Positions 11,700 to 24,186 of a stretch of DNA of 64,000 nucleotides are shown piece after piece; the stretch's first letter is position 1, and each line of letters opens with the position of its first letter. The position numbers and the translations under genes are program-made. The notes below the pieces were generated by a model. The model did not search any database. It was not told where the DNA came from and saw only the letters and a program-made list of their open reading frames with translations. This stretch comes from Cynocephalus volans (taxonomy: Eukaryota; Chordata; Mammalia; Dermoptera; Cynocephalidae): assembly GCF_027409185.1 (NCBI RefSeq), contig NC_084464.1, forward strand, positions 42,693,095 to 42,757,094, written 5' to 3'.

Positions 11700-12440
11700 A
11701 TAGTGCCCGACGCAAAGTAGATGCTCGATAAACCGTGAAGGCCGGAGGGAACCGAGGGGCCAGAACTGCCTAAGGCGAGTCTGGGGCTGAGAAGGCAGGT
11801 GCTTCCCGGTGTGTGATTTCAGGGCGGGCCTCGAGGCCGCTGTCCGGGCGATCCCGTGCGGGAGCCTCCCGGGCAGAGCGCCCCGCAGCGCCCCTTCCTG
11901 CCCCGCCGCAGCCTCTCGGGCCGGGTCGCCGGCTTCTTCGGTGACGAGGTCCCAGCCATAGCGCCGACATCCGCCGCTTTGCTCAGCGGCAGCCTGCGCG
12001 GGTCTGGGCAGCCTCTCCTGGTCCGCGACCCCCCAAACCGTGGCTCAGACGGCACAGCCAGAAATTAGATCTGGGTCCAGTAGCGCAGGAAGTTTCATTT
12101 CAGACACTGGAGGCGGCAGGAGGCGAGGCCTGAGGCCTCCACACAGCAGGTCAGTGTCTGCTGATGTCCGCGAAGGGCGAGAAGAGGCAGGACGCCGGGT
12201 CCTGGGCTCTAGGGGCTGGGGAGGGGGAACTGGTCCCCTCCAAGCTCCACGAGGGCGGGGGTTCCGACGCCTGAGGGGGAGGGTCCGCACTTGGTGTCCC
12301 GGGGGTGGTGGTCGGACGCCTGGAGGTCCTGGAGGTCTGGGGAGCCGTGGAGGGACCGCCCTTGGCTTCTGGGAGGATGTTGGACAGACCCCGGCCCAAT
12401 CTGATCTCGATCTCGTTGTCACCGAATAAAGTCTTCAGCT
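11700..12440. promoter_or_regulatory. CpG island, candidate promoter
   Basis: A sharply GC- and CpG-rich block between AT-rich flanks, not explained by any repeat I recognise. A candidate untranslated exon ends at CACACAGCAG followed by GTCAGTG (about 12141-12157), a plausible 5' splice site on the + strand. CpG islands of this kind often head KRAB zinc-finger genes, and a decayed zinc-finger array lies 2 kb downstream on the same strand. The link between the two is inference. Confidence 0.65.
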
Positions 12441-12444
12441 CCTA

Positions 12445-13130
12445 CGTGGAACAAATGTTAGGGACTCGAGAGTCCAGGCCTCATTCCAAAACACTGTGAA
12501 ATTGGGTTCTGGGGCACACAGTGTGTCTGTGGGGTCCACCACGACCTGGGAACCCGCTTTTATGACCTGGAGACCTCGCTCTTCCCTGAGGTCACAGTTC
12601 ACGGTGATTCAATGAAGAGGAACACCTTTGTCAATGTGGATTTAAGGAAACACTTCAGACTCCGAATCTGACAGGAGGCAGCGCTGCCCCCTTGTTTGCG
12701 AGCCTTATGGGGTACAGGGAGTGCAAGCAGACCCTGGGGAGAACCTGGACTTGAGCCGACTGAAGCGGAGCTCGGGTCTTCTGTTCTTAGTCCTGTGGCC
12801 ACACGGGGGCGCCGCAGCGCTGCTCTCGGGTTCTGATTAAGCAGCTCTGAAGACAGGACTGTGGGCTGAGTGGGGCAGAGGTGGCTGACCTGGAGGCTCG
12901 GCATCAATGATGTGGGGATGGACAGGGGATGAAAAGGCCTTCTGAGTAGCCCTGGACTCTGCAGGCCGTAGGCTCTTAGGAGGAGAGAAGAGGAGAGTGC
13001 TGGAGCTGCCTGTCTCTAAGGCTTCCATCTCCTCCCCGCAACCCCTATCGCCAGCCCTGTGATGGCAACCCCTCGGAGGAATGGAAAAGTAAGATAATTT
13101 TTTCTTTTATGTCTTATTCCTTTCCTGAGT
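12445..13130. other. Unique sequence, no gene recognised
   Basis: Moderately GC-rich text with short shadow ORFs only. No repeat family or domain is recognisable; it could be intron of the putative zinc-finger gene. Confidence 0.4.
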
Positions 13131-13134
13131 GCTA

Positions 13135-13735
13135 TTTTTTTTTTAAATAAACTTTAATTATAGATGACTTTCAATTTTACAGGAAAGTTGCAAAGTTAGT
13201 ACAGAGTTCCCCTACACCACACTCTGTTTCTTCTACCGTTAACATCTTGCATTACTATGGTACATTTGTCATAGCCGATGAAGCATTACTGATACGTCAT
13301 TACTAACTAAACTGCATTCTTTATTTAGACTTCATTAGTTTTCCTCTAGTGTCCTTTACCTGTTACAGGATTCTATCCAGTATGTCACATTACGTTTCTT
13401 TTTTGCTGCTGGCTGGCACAGGGATCTGAACCCTCGAGCACATTACATTTAGTACCCTATAAGTCTCCTCAGCCTCCCTTGGTCTGTGATAGTTTCTCAG
13501 ACTTTTCTTGTTTTTGATGATCTTGACAATTTTTAGGAGTATTGGTCGAGTGTATTGTAAAACGTTCCTCAAATTGAGTTTGTTTGACATTTGGATCACA
13601 GTTAGATAGGTTATGGGTTTGGGGGAACAGGTGAAGTGCTGTTCTCAAAACAATGTATCAAGGGTACATAATCTCAATTTGATTTACCACTGTTGATGTC
13701 GACCTTGATCACCTGGTATATCAGTTTCCGGAAGC
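13135..13735 (-). mobile_element. Ancient LINE 3' end, antisense (probable)
   Basis: AT-rich text such as TTACAGGAAAGTTGCAAAG and ACATCTTGCATTACTATGGT resembles antisense L1M-type 3'UTR sequence. A SINE fragment interrupts it at about 13396-13440. Assigned by eye. Confidence 0.45.
13396..13440 (-). mobile_element. tRNA-Ile-type SINE fragment
   Basis: Minus strand reads GGGTTCAGATCCCTGTGCCA followed by GCCAGC and A residues: the 3' half of the monomer. Confidence 0.55.
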
Positions 13736-14149
13736 TGCAATAACAAATTCCCATAAACTTGGTGGCTTGTTTCAAGAATAACAAGTTATTCTTTCATGCT
13801 TCTGGAGTTCTGAAATCCCTCTGCAGGCTCTAGCTTCTGGCAGCTGCCCTGCATTCTTTGGAGTTCCATGGCTTGTGGCTGTATTACTCCAGTCTCTGCC
13901 TCCTCCACATCACCTTCTCTTCTGCTTCTCTCTCCTGTGTGTCAATTACAAGATAAGGACACTTGTAATTGGAGCTAGAGGCCATCTGGATAATCCAGGG
14001 TGATCTCATTTCAAGATTTTTAGACTTGCCTGTAACTACCTCAGGTGCTTCTGCCAGTCTCTGTCCTCTGTGACCTGCACTGTCCACGGGAGCTGTAAAG
14101 AGGACTCCAGGACACCCTGTAGCCCAGGAAATGGGAAAAAGTGGTAAGA

Positions 14150-15480
<1,331 letters not shown>

Positions 15481-15489
15481 ATCAGTGCC

Positions 15490-16490
15490 TTATTTCTTAA
15501 AGTGGATCTATTGACTACAGATTTCTATTTTTTTGCAAAGAGACATTGAGGAGAGATAGTTCTGTAAGTACCCTTAAGCAATAGTACGTGAGTTTAATAG
15601 TTTTGTTTGTAGGTCAGTTAATAAAATTTTTCTCTTTAAAAAAAAGATTTTTAACTTAATTGCGTTTGCAAAGACTCTTTTCCCAGGTCATTGAACATTC
15701 ACAGCTTCTGGGGATTAGGACATAGACATATGTTTGTGGAGGCCAACACTCAGCCCACTATATTTGGCTAAGATGGTGTTTCCGAGGTTTCTTCACTAAA
15801 AAGTTACTTTTGACTTGCCTCTTTTCCATTCTCCACTCTTTAGGAGGAAGTCACTATGCACACTTAAAGGGTGGGGAGTTGTGCTCCATCCCCTTGAGGG
15901 TAGAGTACCTATCTATATGATTTATTTTAAACTATTCTGCAGGGGAGATTTGTCTATTCTTCTCCCATCTATTTATTTAGTCATTTGTTTATATAATTGT
16001 GGATTCAAAGATATTGATTTTACACTTTGGGCTGTCATCTAACACTCCGTTAATTTGTTTGTTCCACTGTTCCAGCTTTGATCATTGGAAGTTCTTTCAG
16101 GTATTCCCTGAGTCCCTTTGACATGTCTCCATGGTTTTGCTTTTTGAACACTTTCATGCTTTTTGACACAACAAAATCCAGACCCATCTTGTGTGTTCCC
16201 TGCTCCAGTACTATAATCAGACATTTCTCCAAGGAGTTTTAGTTCCTTTTATTAGAGAATAGTATTAGAACCCAAGGTCCGGGCACTGGGTTTGCTCTTT
16301 ACTATTCAGGCATCATTGCTTCTGAGCTCTCTCAGCAGGTAGAACTAGCAAAAAAAATGTGTGTATATATTCACCCTTGTATACACACATATTTATAATT
16401 ACTTCCATATGTGTGTATATAAATATGCAAGGACACAAACACACATGGATATACAAAGCTACACATAAAGTCAAATTGATGTCTGCAACC
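15490..16490. other. AT-rich intergenic sequence, no gene
   Basis: Nothing coding. A TATA/TGTG-rich microsatellite-like patch lies at about 16355-16460. Confidence 0.4.
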
Positions 16491-17517
16491 CTAATCCAGT
16501 AGCATAGTTCATTCTAGTTTTCCCTCCTTGCTTATCTGTAACCTCCCATGCCAACAGTCAGAAACCTGCCTCTCACAATCCATGCTCTTTTACTTACTGT
16601 TCTATCCTCATATACATGTACATTGGTTTCAGAATTGTTAGCCTGTACTCCTGAGCAAAACTTTACCAACTAGAGTACCCTGCTTATGCACACTACCTTT
16701 TGTCTTTAGTCTTGTGGGTTCCAGTAATACCCAAAGTTGCTTAGATCACTTCCTCTTTTTCCCACCACCCCCCTTCAGTGAGGTTATGTCATACATTTGT
16801 AATGCACTCAGAATCTTCTGTCATAGTCTGCATTCCATCCTGGGATCCCTACCCTCCTAGTTAATTTTTTATAATTTTTACGTACATTCAGGACCATTCT
16901 TTGTGCCATTAAGTTCTATGGGTTTTGACAAATGGATAGTTTCATGTACCCTCCTCTACAGTACCATACAGAATAGTCTCACTGTCCTAAAAATCCCTGA
17001 GCTTCACCTAACCCCTCCTTCCCCCTCCCAAAACCTATGGCAGTCACTGACGTTCTTTTAGTTTTATATTTTCCAGATGTCATATAAATGGAATCATATA
17101 ATACATAGCCTTCTCAGACTGGCTTCTTTCACTTAGCATTATGCATTTAAGATTCATCCATTTTTGTCACATGGATTAACAAACTATTCCTCTTGATTGC
17201 TAAATAGTATTCAATGGTATGGATTGGAACACATTTCTCCATTCACCTATGGAAGGACATCTTGGTGGCTTCCAGTTTTTGGTGATGACAAGTAAAGTTG
17301 CTATAAACATTTATCTGCAGGTTTTTGTGTAAACATAAATTTTCAAACCAGGTGGGTAAACACCCAGGAGTGGAATTGCTGGGTCATATGGTAAATGTAT
17401 GTTTTGCTTTATAAGAAATAGCCAAACTGTATTCCGAATGGCTGTACCATTTTACATTCCTGCCTACAATGAGTTAAGGTTCATGTTTCTCCACATCCTT
17501 GTCAGCAATTGGTATTG
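16490..17517 (-). mobile_element. Old L1 (L1M-type) 3' portion, antisense
   Basis: Antisense L1 3' text, for example GGAATTGCTGGGTCATATGG near 17372 and CTCCACATCCTTGTCAGCAA near 17490. It is interrupted by an LTR at 17523-18327 and resumes at 18333, then by a SINE, ending near 18735. Confidence 0.7.
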
Positions 17518-17522
17518 CCAGG

Positions 17523-18327
17523 TGCTGTGGGTTGATTGAACTGTGTCCCCCAAAGACCATATATTAGAAGCTTAATTCCCACTGTAACTGTTGAGGGTGG
17601 GAAATCCTACTGTGGTGATTGAGTTTGGATGTGTTGTCCCCTCCAAAACTCATGTGGAAATTTGATCCCCAATGGGACAGTGTTGGAAACTGATTGAGTC
17701 ATGGGGGTGGATCCCTCATGAATAGATTAGTGCTCTCCCTAGGTGGGTAAGTAATGAGTTCTCACTCTATTAGTTCCCACAAGAGCTGGTTGTTTATAGG
17801 ACCCTGGCACCTCCCCCCCCCTCTCTTGCTTCCTCTCGCCATGTGATCTGCTTGTACCCGCTGGCTGCCTGCCACTTTCCACCGTGAACAGAAGTAGCCT
17901 GAGGCCCGTGCCAAATGCAACTGTCCCAGAATCATAAGCCAAATAAAACTCTGTTCTTTATAAATTACCCAGTCTCAGGTAATTCTATTATTGCAACACA
18001 AAATGGACTAATACATGTAGTAATTGAAAGGTGGGGCCTTGAAGAGGTGATTAGATTGTAGGACCATGCTAAAATGAATGGATAAATAATGGTGGTCAGG
18101 GGCATGGTCTGGAGGGCATTAAAAGGAGAGTGAATGCGGAAGTTAGTTTCTCTCTGCTTCCACCATGTTGCATTGTGAGACCCTTGGGTCACTGTCACCA
18201 CCAGCAGATGTGTTCCCTGGGCTTTGGACTTCTCCACCTCTGAAACTGTAAGCAATAAATTTTGTTTTCTTCATAAATTACCCAGTTCCAAGTATTTTGT
18301 TCTAAGCAATAAAAACAGACTAGTACA
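17523..18327 (+). mobile_element. MaLR-type solo LTR containing a second LTR
   Basis: The LTR starts TGCTGTGGGTTGATTGAA and ends ACTAGTACA, flanked by CCAGG at 17518-17522 and 18328-18332, the 5-bp duplication expected for ERVL-MaLR elements. Its two ends are similar to the LTR text at 40232 and 42013. Another LTR is inserted at 17616-18015. No internal retroviral sequence remains. Confidence 0.85.
17616..18015 (+). mobile_element. Nested MST/THE1-type MaLR solo LTR
   Basis: Starts TGATTGAGTTTGGATGTG, contains GGGGGTGGATCCCTCATGAA and ends GGACTAATACA. Flanking TGTGG (17611-17615) and TGTAG (18016-18020) form a nearly perfect 5-bp duplication. An AATAAA lies near 17941. Confidence 0.85.
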
Positions 18328-18332
18328 CCAGG

Positions 18333-18735
18333 GTGGGTTTTTTTGGGGGTTTTTGTTTTTTATTTTAGCCATTTTAATAGGTGTATATTGATATGTCATA
18401 AGTGTTTTAATTTTTGTGTTTCCCTAGTGATAAATGATGTTGCACATCTTTTCTTTTCTTTTTTTTTTTTTTTTTCTTTTTAAGATGACCGGTAAGGGTA
18501 TCTTAACCCTTGACTTGGTGTTCTCAGCACCACGCTCTCCCAAGTGAGCTAACTGGCCAACCCTATATAGGGATCTGAACCCATGGCCTTGGTGCTATCA
18601 GCACCACACTCTCCCAAGTGAGCCACAGGCCGGCCCAGTTGCACATCTTTTCATGTGCTTATTTGCTATCTGTATATCTTCTTTGGTGAAGTGTCTTTTC
18701 AGTTCTTTTGCCTATTTTCCAATTAGGTTATTTGT
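18333..18735 (-). mobile_element. Old L1 antisense, continuation after the LTR
   Basis: L1 ORF2 3'-end antisense text resumes (AGCCATTTTAATAGGTGTAT; TTTCCAATTAGGTTATTTG). A SINE occupies 18454-18637. Confidence 0.65.
18454..18637 (-). mobile_element. Dimeric tRNA-Ile-type SINE
   Basis: Poly-T, GATGACCGGTAAGGGTATC, two tRNA-like halves and head GGCCGGCC. Flanked by GTTGCACATCTTTTC at 18439-18453 and 18638-18652. Confidence 0.93.
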
Positions 18736-19495
18736 TTTCTTATGGTTCAGATTTGGTTTTATTGAAACATAATTGATTATACATATTTATGGGGTACAGA
18801 GTTGACTATCAGTATTTGTGTACAGTGTTTGATGATCAAATCAGGATAATTAGCATATTCTTCATAACAAAACATAATTATTCCTTGTGTCCATTACCTT
18901 GTGTCTCTGACCCCCTTCCCCCTCCCTCTTTCCCACTTCTAGTAACCATAGCTCTGTTCTCTCCTTCTGGAAGTTCAACATATTATTGTGGTTTCTTTCT
19001 TCCTTCCTTCCTTCCTTCCTTCATTTATTTATTTATTTGTTTACTTTTCATCTCCCACTTATAAGCAAGGACATACAGTATTTCTTTTTCTGTGCCTGGG
19101 TTGTTTCACTTAACAGAATTTTCTGCAGCCTCATCCATGTTGTTGCGAATGGCAGAATTCTTTTTTATAGCTTAGTAGTATTCCATTTTGTATATATGCC
19201 ACATTTTCCTTATCCAGTCTTCCATTGATGGACACATATCTTGACTATTGTAAATAGAGCTGCAAAAAACATGGGGGTTCAGGTACTCCTTCAACATGAT
19301 GATTTCCATTCCTTTGGGTATGTACATATCCAGTAGTGGGATTGCTGCAACATGTAGTAGTTCTATCTGTAGTTGTTTGAGAAACCTCTTGTGACTGAGT
19401 TTTAAGAGTTCTTTGTATGTTCTGGATAAAAGTGCTTTATCGGTTATGTGATTTGCAAATATTTTCTCCAACTCTGTGGCCTGAGCTCTTTTGCT
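18736..19495 (-). mobile_element. L1 3' end, antisense, with small internal deletion
   Basis: Reads from an antisense 3'UTR (ACATATTTATGGGGTACAG) into the C-terminal ORF2 region. The minus frame at 19172-19471 gives L1 ORF2 text (EKIFANHITDKALLSRTYKE). A tetranucleotide TTCC run sits at about 19000-19020. At 19385 the text skips part of ORF2, a small deletion. Confidence 0.75.
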
Positions 19496-19499
19496 GATT

Positions 19500-20510
19500 T
19501 AACAACATACATTTATGCACAGATTTAGTTTTCTGGAAAGAGAAATGAGAAATTTCTAATTGTGATGGTTTCTGAGTAGATGACCTCGGTGGCTGGGGGA
19601 TAGGAATGGGATGTGGGGGGTAATGCGACATATTTATCTTTGTATATCCTCAATGTATCAATCCTTGATATATCCTTTAGTTTTCTTGTGAACATATAAA
19701 TTATGTTTTCATAAAATACCCTATATTAAAATCTCTTCCACTTGTAAAACACTTGATAGATCATGTCCAGATCATTTCTTAAGACTGAGTTTCTGATCCT
19801 CTACTTTAGGACCAATGATCCTTTTTATTGAATTGCTTAGATTTTCCAATTCTGTCAAACATGGGAGAGATATGCACAAATCATCCCACTGAAAATAGCT
19901 AAAAATGCTATGTAAAATAAAAAATTATCTCTTAAAAGCCTCAAAGAGCTGACAATATAGTGATAAATGACCACATTCCTCAAAGAAGGGAACTTCACAG
20001 AGAACAGGGTCATAGGAGGTGAGAAAAGGCTCCATGAGTTCATTGCCCCAGAGCCCAGTCATGGAGCCTCAGCATTTCCAGCTCTGTGTACCTGGTCTTC
20101 ACTGACTCAGGCAAGGGGAACCTGTTGGGAATCCTCATACTCGGATAATTGAACCAGTTCTTTGTTACTCGCTGGACTAGATCCTTTAGTGCTAATGGAA
20201 ATAGGATGCACACATTTAATAAGAGAATCCAAGAGCACAATAGAGATGCCAAGAGATACCTTGACAGGCTTTATTTCACCCATAATCTCTATCAACTTTC
20301 TCCAAGCTATGCCAAATAAACAAACTTTGTAAGTAAATATATGCTTTCTAAGCAAATGCAACTTTAAGACAGGTCCCTTAGCCACCCTCCCTCTCTTCTG
20401 ACTAGATTGTTCTCCAAAGCCTTCCTCATATGGAAATTCTGGACACCTCCCTTCCCAAATGAGGCCTCTTGCATGGCTGCTGCCAATGACTTCATGTCAT
20501 AAGGGATGGA
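19500..20510. other. No gene recognised
   Basis: AT-rich with short shadow ORFs; no repeat family assigned. Confidence 0.35.
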
Positions 20511-20680
20511 GTGTAACAGGAAAGTGGGTTTCGGAGTAAGACTGCTCTGAGTCTGAACATGGTCTTTACGACTTTTGTGTGACTTTAGGCAAATTCCTTA
20601 TCATTACTAAGATTTGGTTTTGTGATTTATAAACTGAGGATAATAACCTCCCAATCCATGACATTGGACATGGCAGAATG
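20510..20680 (+). mobile_element. MIR-type ancient SINE
   Basis: Order of motifs fits MIR: a G-rich start with CTCTGAGTCTGAACATGG, then TGTGTGACTTTAGGCAAATT and TAAACTGAGGATAATAA. Confidence 0.6.
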
Positions 20681-20689
20681 GCATTCCTT

Positions 20690-22040
20690 GCCTGTTTCAC
20701 CCCTTCCATCCTCATGCCCTGGGGATGATTTTCTCTACAATAGTCAATCAGTGCTGTGATGTGACAACACGTATCCGTCCATGAGAGGATACTTTTTCTG
20801 GAAGGTGCTCGCTCTGGATAACATGAAGAGACAGAGAAATGGGAATTGCTGACCCTGAGCAAGCACTAGGTACCACAGTAAATAAGCTAGAACCTTGGGG
20901 TTAGGGGTAGGAAAGGAAAGAGGGATGGGGACTTAGAGGGGGGGGAAACCTGGATGCTCAGTGAGGGGTATTTAGCACTCTCTGACAGTTAGTAGAAGGA
21001 GAAGAGTGCAGAGATGTCTAAATCATCCCCTGAACTGTGAGTGTATTCCTGACCAGACAAGGGTTCCCAGCTCTCTAACTGGGGACTCTAGCTGGAGACT
21101 ACATCAAGCTACATACTTCTCTATGCACATTCTCTACGTATGGACGGATGAAGAAAACTGATTGTCACAAGATTTTGCAGCCAAAATTCATGTCACCTGG
21201 GTGGTCCAAAATGGGAATGCACTGATGCTGTAAGTACATCCAGCCTGTGGAGCATAGGCTGGGCTACATAAGGTGATACAATCATGAACACAAAGCACCT
21301 GATACAGGGCTTGGAATACAGCAGATGCACAATAACTGTGCCCATTTCTTGCAAGGGCAAAATACTCTGGACATAAAAGGCCCTGGGTCTTAGAATCAGA
21401 CACACCTTGGCTCATATCCTGGGGCTTCTCCCACCAACATTGCATAGGAAAAGCTACATAAAGTTCCACAGGGCTCACTTCCTTGTCTGTAAATATTTTG
21501 TCTTTGTGAAAGTTAAATAAAACAGCAATATTTTTATAACACCTTTAACACAATTCTTGCCACTGTAATTGGTGATGATGATGATAATGATGCTGCTGCT
21601 ACTGCTGATCGTTGTGGTGATAATTTTCTAGGACATTATCTCCTCTAATGGAGGATTCTGGAAGCTAAGCCTTATCCCAAAGCATGATATAACTCTGTGG
21701 GAAGATTCTGGGATAAAACAGGCTTTCAAGTCTTTCTCATATCATAGCATATGTGTGCAGTGGGTGTAGTGACTAGGGCTGGGCTGGGAAAGAGGCTATT
21801 CTTTTTATTACCTCTAGTCCTTTTCTGCACTCTCTGAAATTTCTAAATTATATACTTTTTCTACCTATCTTCCTTCCCTTTTTAATTTTTAAATATAGCT
21901 TCTTCTGATTATAATGGAATATATTTGCTGCAGAAAAATAATAAAATGATCAATGACAAATCAAAAATATCTCATAATCCTCATATTAGAGAAATTTTCT
22001 TGCTCTTCCTTCTAGTCTATTAGGTATCTTCCTGCTGCTA
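20690..22040. other. No gene recognised; possible MIR piece and trinucleotide patch
   Basis: A MIR-like segment may lie at 21380-21500. A GATGAT/GCTGCT patch occurs at 21574-21612. No ORF with recognisable domains. Confidence 0.35.
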
Positions 22041-22049
22041 TCTGAGTGC

Positions 22050-22074
22050 TGCCTCCCTCCCTCCCTCCCTCCCT

Positions 22075-22108
<34 letters not shown>

Positions 22109-22110
22109 AG
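22050..22110. repeat. Pyrimidine microsatellite (CCCT)n / (CT)n
   Basis: Uninterrupted tetranucleotide CCCT units passing into CT dinucleotides. Confidence 0.95.
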
Positions 22111-22413
22111 TCGATGAACACAGACCACAGTGGCTCCCAGTCCTGCATTCTGCAGATGCCATTTCACAGATCAGTTCACTCTCACACCTGCTGACGGTAC
22201 TATTTCTCTTTCCCCTCCCTCCTCACACCCTTCCAATCCTTCTCCACTTCTCATTCTGACATGTTGAGTTTATTTCTCTTTCACTCAGAAAAAAGAAAGA
22301 TCAGGTGAAAACTGTGTCATCATTCCCCACGACCCCAGCATCTGCACGTGTCTCCTCTGCCTTCCCACCAGTGATGATAGATGGTCTTTGCTTCTATCTA
22401 AAGCCACCTCTGC

Positions 22414-22513
22414 AGGGCCGACCCGTGGCACACTTGGAAGAGCATGGTGCTGACAACACCAAGTCAAGGGTTAAGATCCCCTTACCGATCATCTTTAAAA
22501 ATAAATAAAAAAT
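22414..22513 (+). mobile_element. Monomeric tRNA-Ile-type SINE
   Basis: GGGCCGACCCGTGGCACACT head, GCTGACAACACCAAGTCAAG core, A-rich tail. Flanked by AAAGCCACCTCTGC at 22400-22413 and 22514-22527. Confidence 0.93.
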
Positions 22514-22744
22514 AAAGCCACCTCTGCCACAGGGCAGAAGATCGGCCCCTCCCTGTCCTGCATCATCAATTTCCACTCTTACTCATTCCTGCATACAAAA
22601 AAATTGTTAATATATCTCATTAAAACAAACAAAACTAAATAAATGAAAATGAAATCCTCTCATCAAAATCCACCACCTGCTTCCACATCTCCCTCCAGTA
22701 CTGCCCCATTTCCTTGACTCTTTACAATTTCTGAGTCTATTCTT

Positions 22745-24176
22745 TCATATTTTTTTTTTAAACATTTTTATTTTTATCAAATGGGTACACATAATTTAAA
22801 ATGTTAAATAGTTCTACAGGGCTTGTTATGAAGACAGACATCCTCAGTCTTCCATGCACCCCCGTGTCCTGCACCCCAGAGGCAACCTGTTCCACTTCTT
22901 TTACCTGATTTTCTAATTGTTACTTCCATGCCTATAAATAGCACAGGGCTTTTTCTTTGTTTTTCAGTTTCATGTATCATCTTTAGTCAATAGCTCCCTT
23001 TCTAACACTTCCATCCTCCCACCATAATTATTTTATAGTTTTGGTTAGCTCAGTGTTCGGTGCTTACATTATCATGGCCACGTACATGCTAGTCACAGCT
23101 GAGCATTTAGTGGACTATGATTACTTTTCCTTTCTTGCATCAACTTTTTATTTTCTCTGGAGTTAACAAACATCTTGTTTACTTGTTTAGTTGTTGTTAT
23201 GCTCATGACTAAGTCCTCCAACTCTCCCCTACAGTCTGAATCTCTATGAATATACTCAAGCACACCCAGGATTCTACCAACATCATCTCTTTGAAGACAC
23301 CTGTCCCACAGCCCTCAGTCCTGCCACACATGGACCAGATGCCTGCACACCTGGGGCAGGGCTGACATCCCAGATCTCCATCCTCTCATCCTGGACAGCC
23401 CTTTGCTTCTCTTGTGCTCACCGTCCTGTTGCCTGGGTGCCATGGGTCCCCTTTTATTGGTTTCCTCCTTCATTTTTGTTTCCCACTTCACCTACTGGTA
23501 TATTGAGGAAGGGAACACGGAAATTGAAATGGCAAAACCCTAAGCATCTGAAAATGTCTTTAGGCTGCCTACCACTTACATTTGACTCAATATAGAATTT
23601 TGTGTTGACAATATTTTTCCTTGAAATTTGAAAACCATTACTTCATTGTCTTCTACCTTCAAGATATGCTGCTTTCTGTTGTCTTGAAGTTTTCAGGATC
23701 TCTTCTTTTCCACCCTTTTTATGAAATTTGATTGTGATGTGTCCTGGTACAAGTCTGTGTTCGTCTACTGTAGTCAGAACTTGGTCAAGACCATTCAAAG
23801 TGTAACCTTTTGTCTGAAAACTCGGAGAAATTTTATTGAACTGCTTTTCAATTGTTTTCCTACTCTCATTTCTCTGTGAAACGTCTATTATGAAGCTGTT
23901 GGAATTCCTCGATTGATAACATAATATTTTCATATTTTTTCCTCTCCTTTTTGCAATCACTGTTCACAGCTAACATCATATTGATTATAGCATTTAGGTT
24001 GTTTCCACTTCTTTACTTTTATAAATCACAATTCAAGGAGTATCCTTGTATATGTATCTTTGAAAACATGTATGATTATCTTCTTAGGATAAATTCCTAG
24101 AAGAGAAATTTGCATGTCAAAATGTAAGGACATTGAAGTTCTGTAGAGACTTTTGCAAAAATGTTCTTTAGAAATT
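22745..24176 (-). mobile_element. Ancient LINE segments, antisense (probable)
   Basis: Low-complexity AT-rich text with antisense LINE character. The minus frame 23643-23960 holds a short piece reminiscent of L1 ORF1 C-terminal text (GHITIKFHKKGGKEEILKT). From about 23980 the text resembles L1M antisense sequence (GGATAAATTCCTAGAAGAGA) and continues past the composite element at 25802. Family names are not secure. Confidence 0.5.
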
Positions 24177-24186
24177 CTATACCAGC
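24177..24186 (+). repeat. Probable target site duplication, left copy, of the composite retroposon
   Basis: CTATACCAG here recurs at about 25803-25811, where the host LINE text resumes. Confidence 0.75.
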
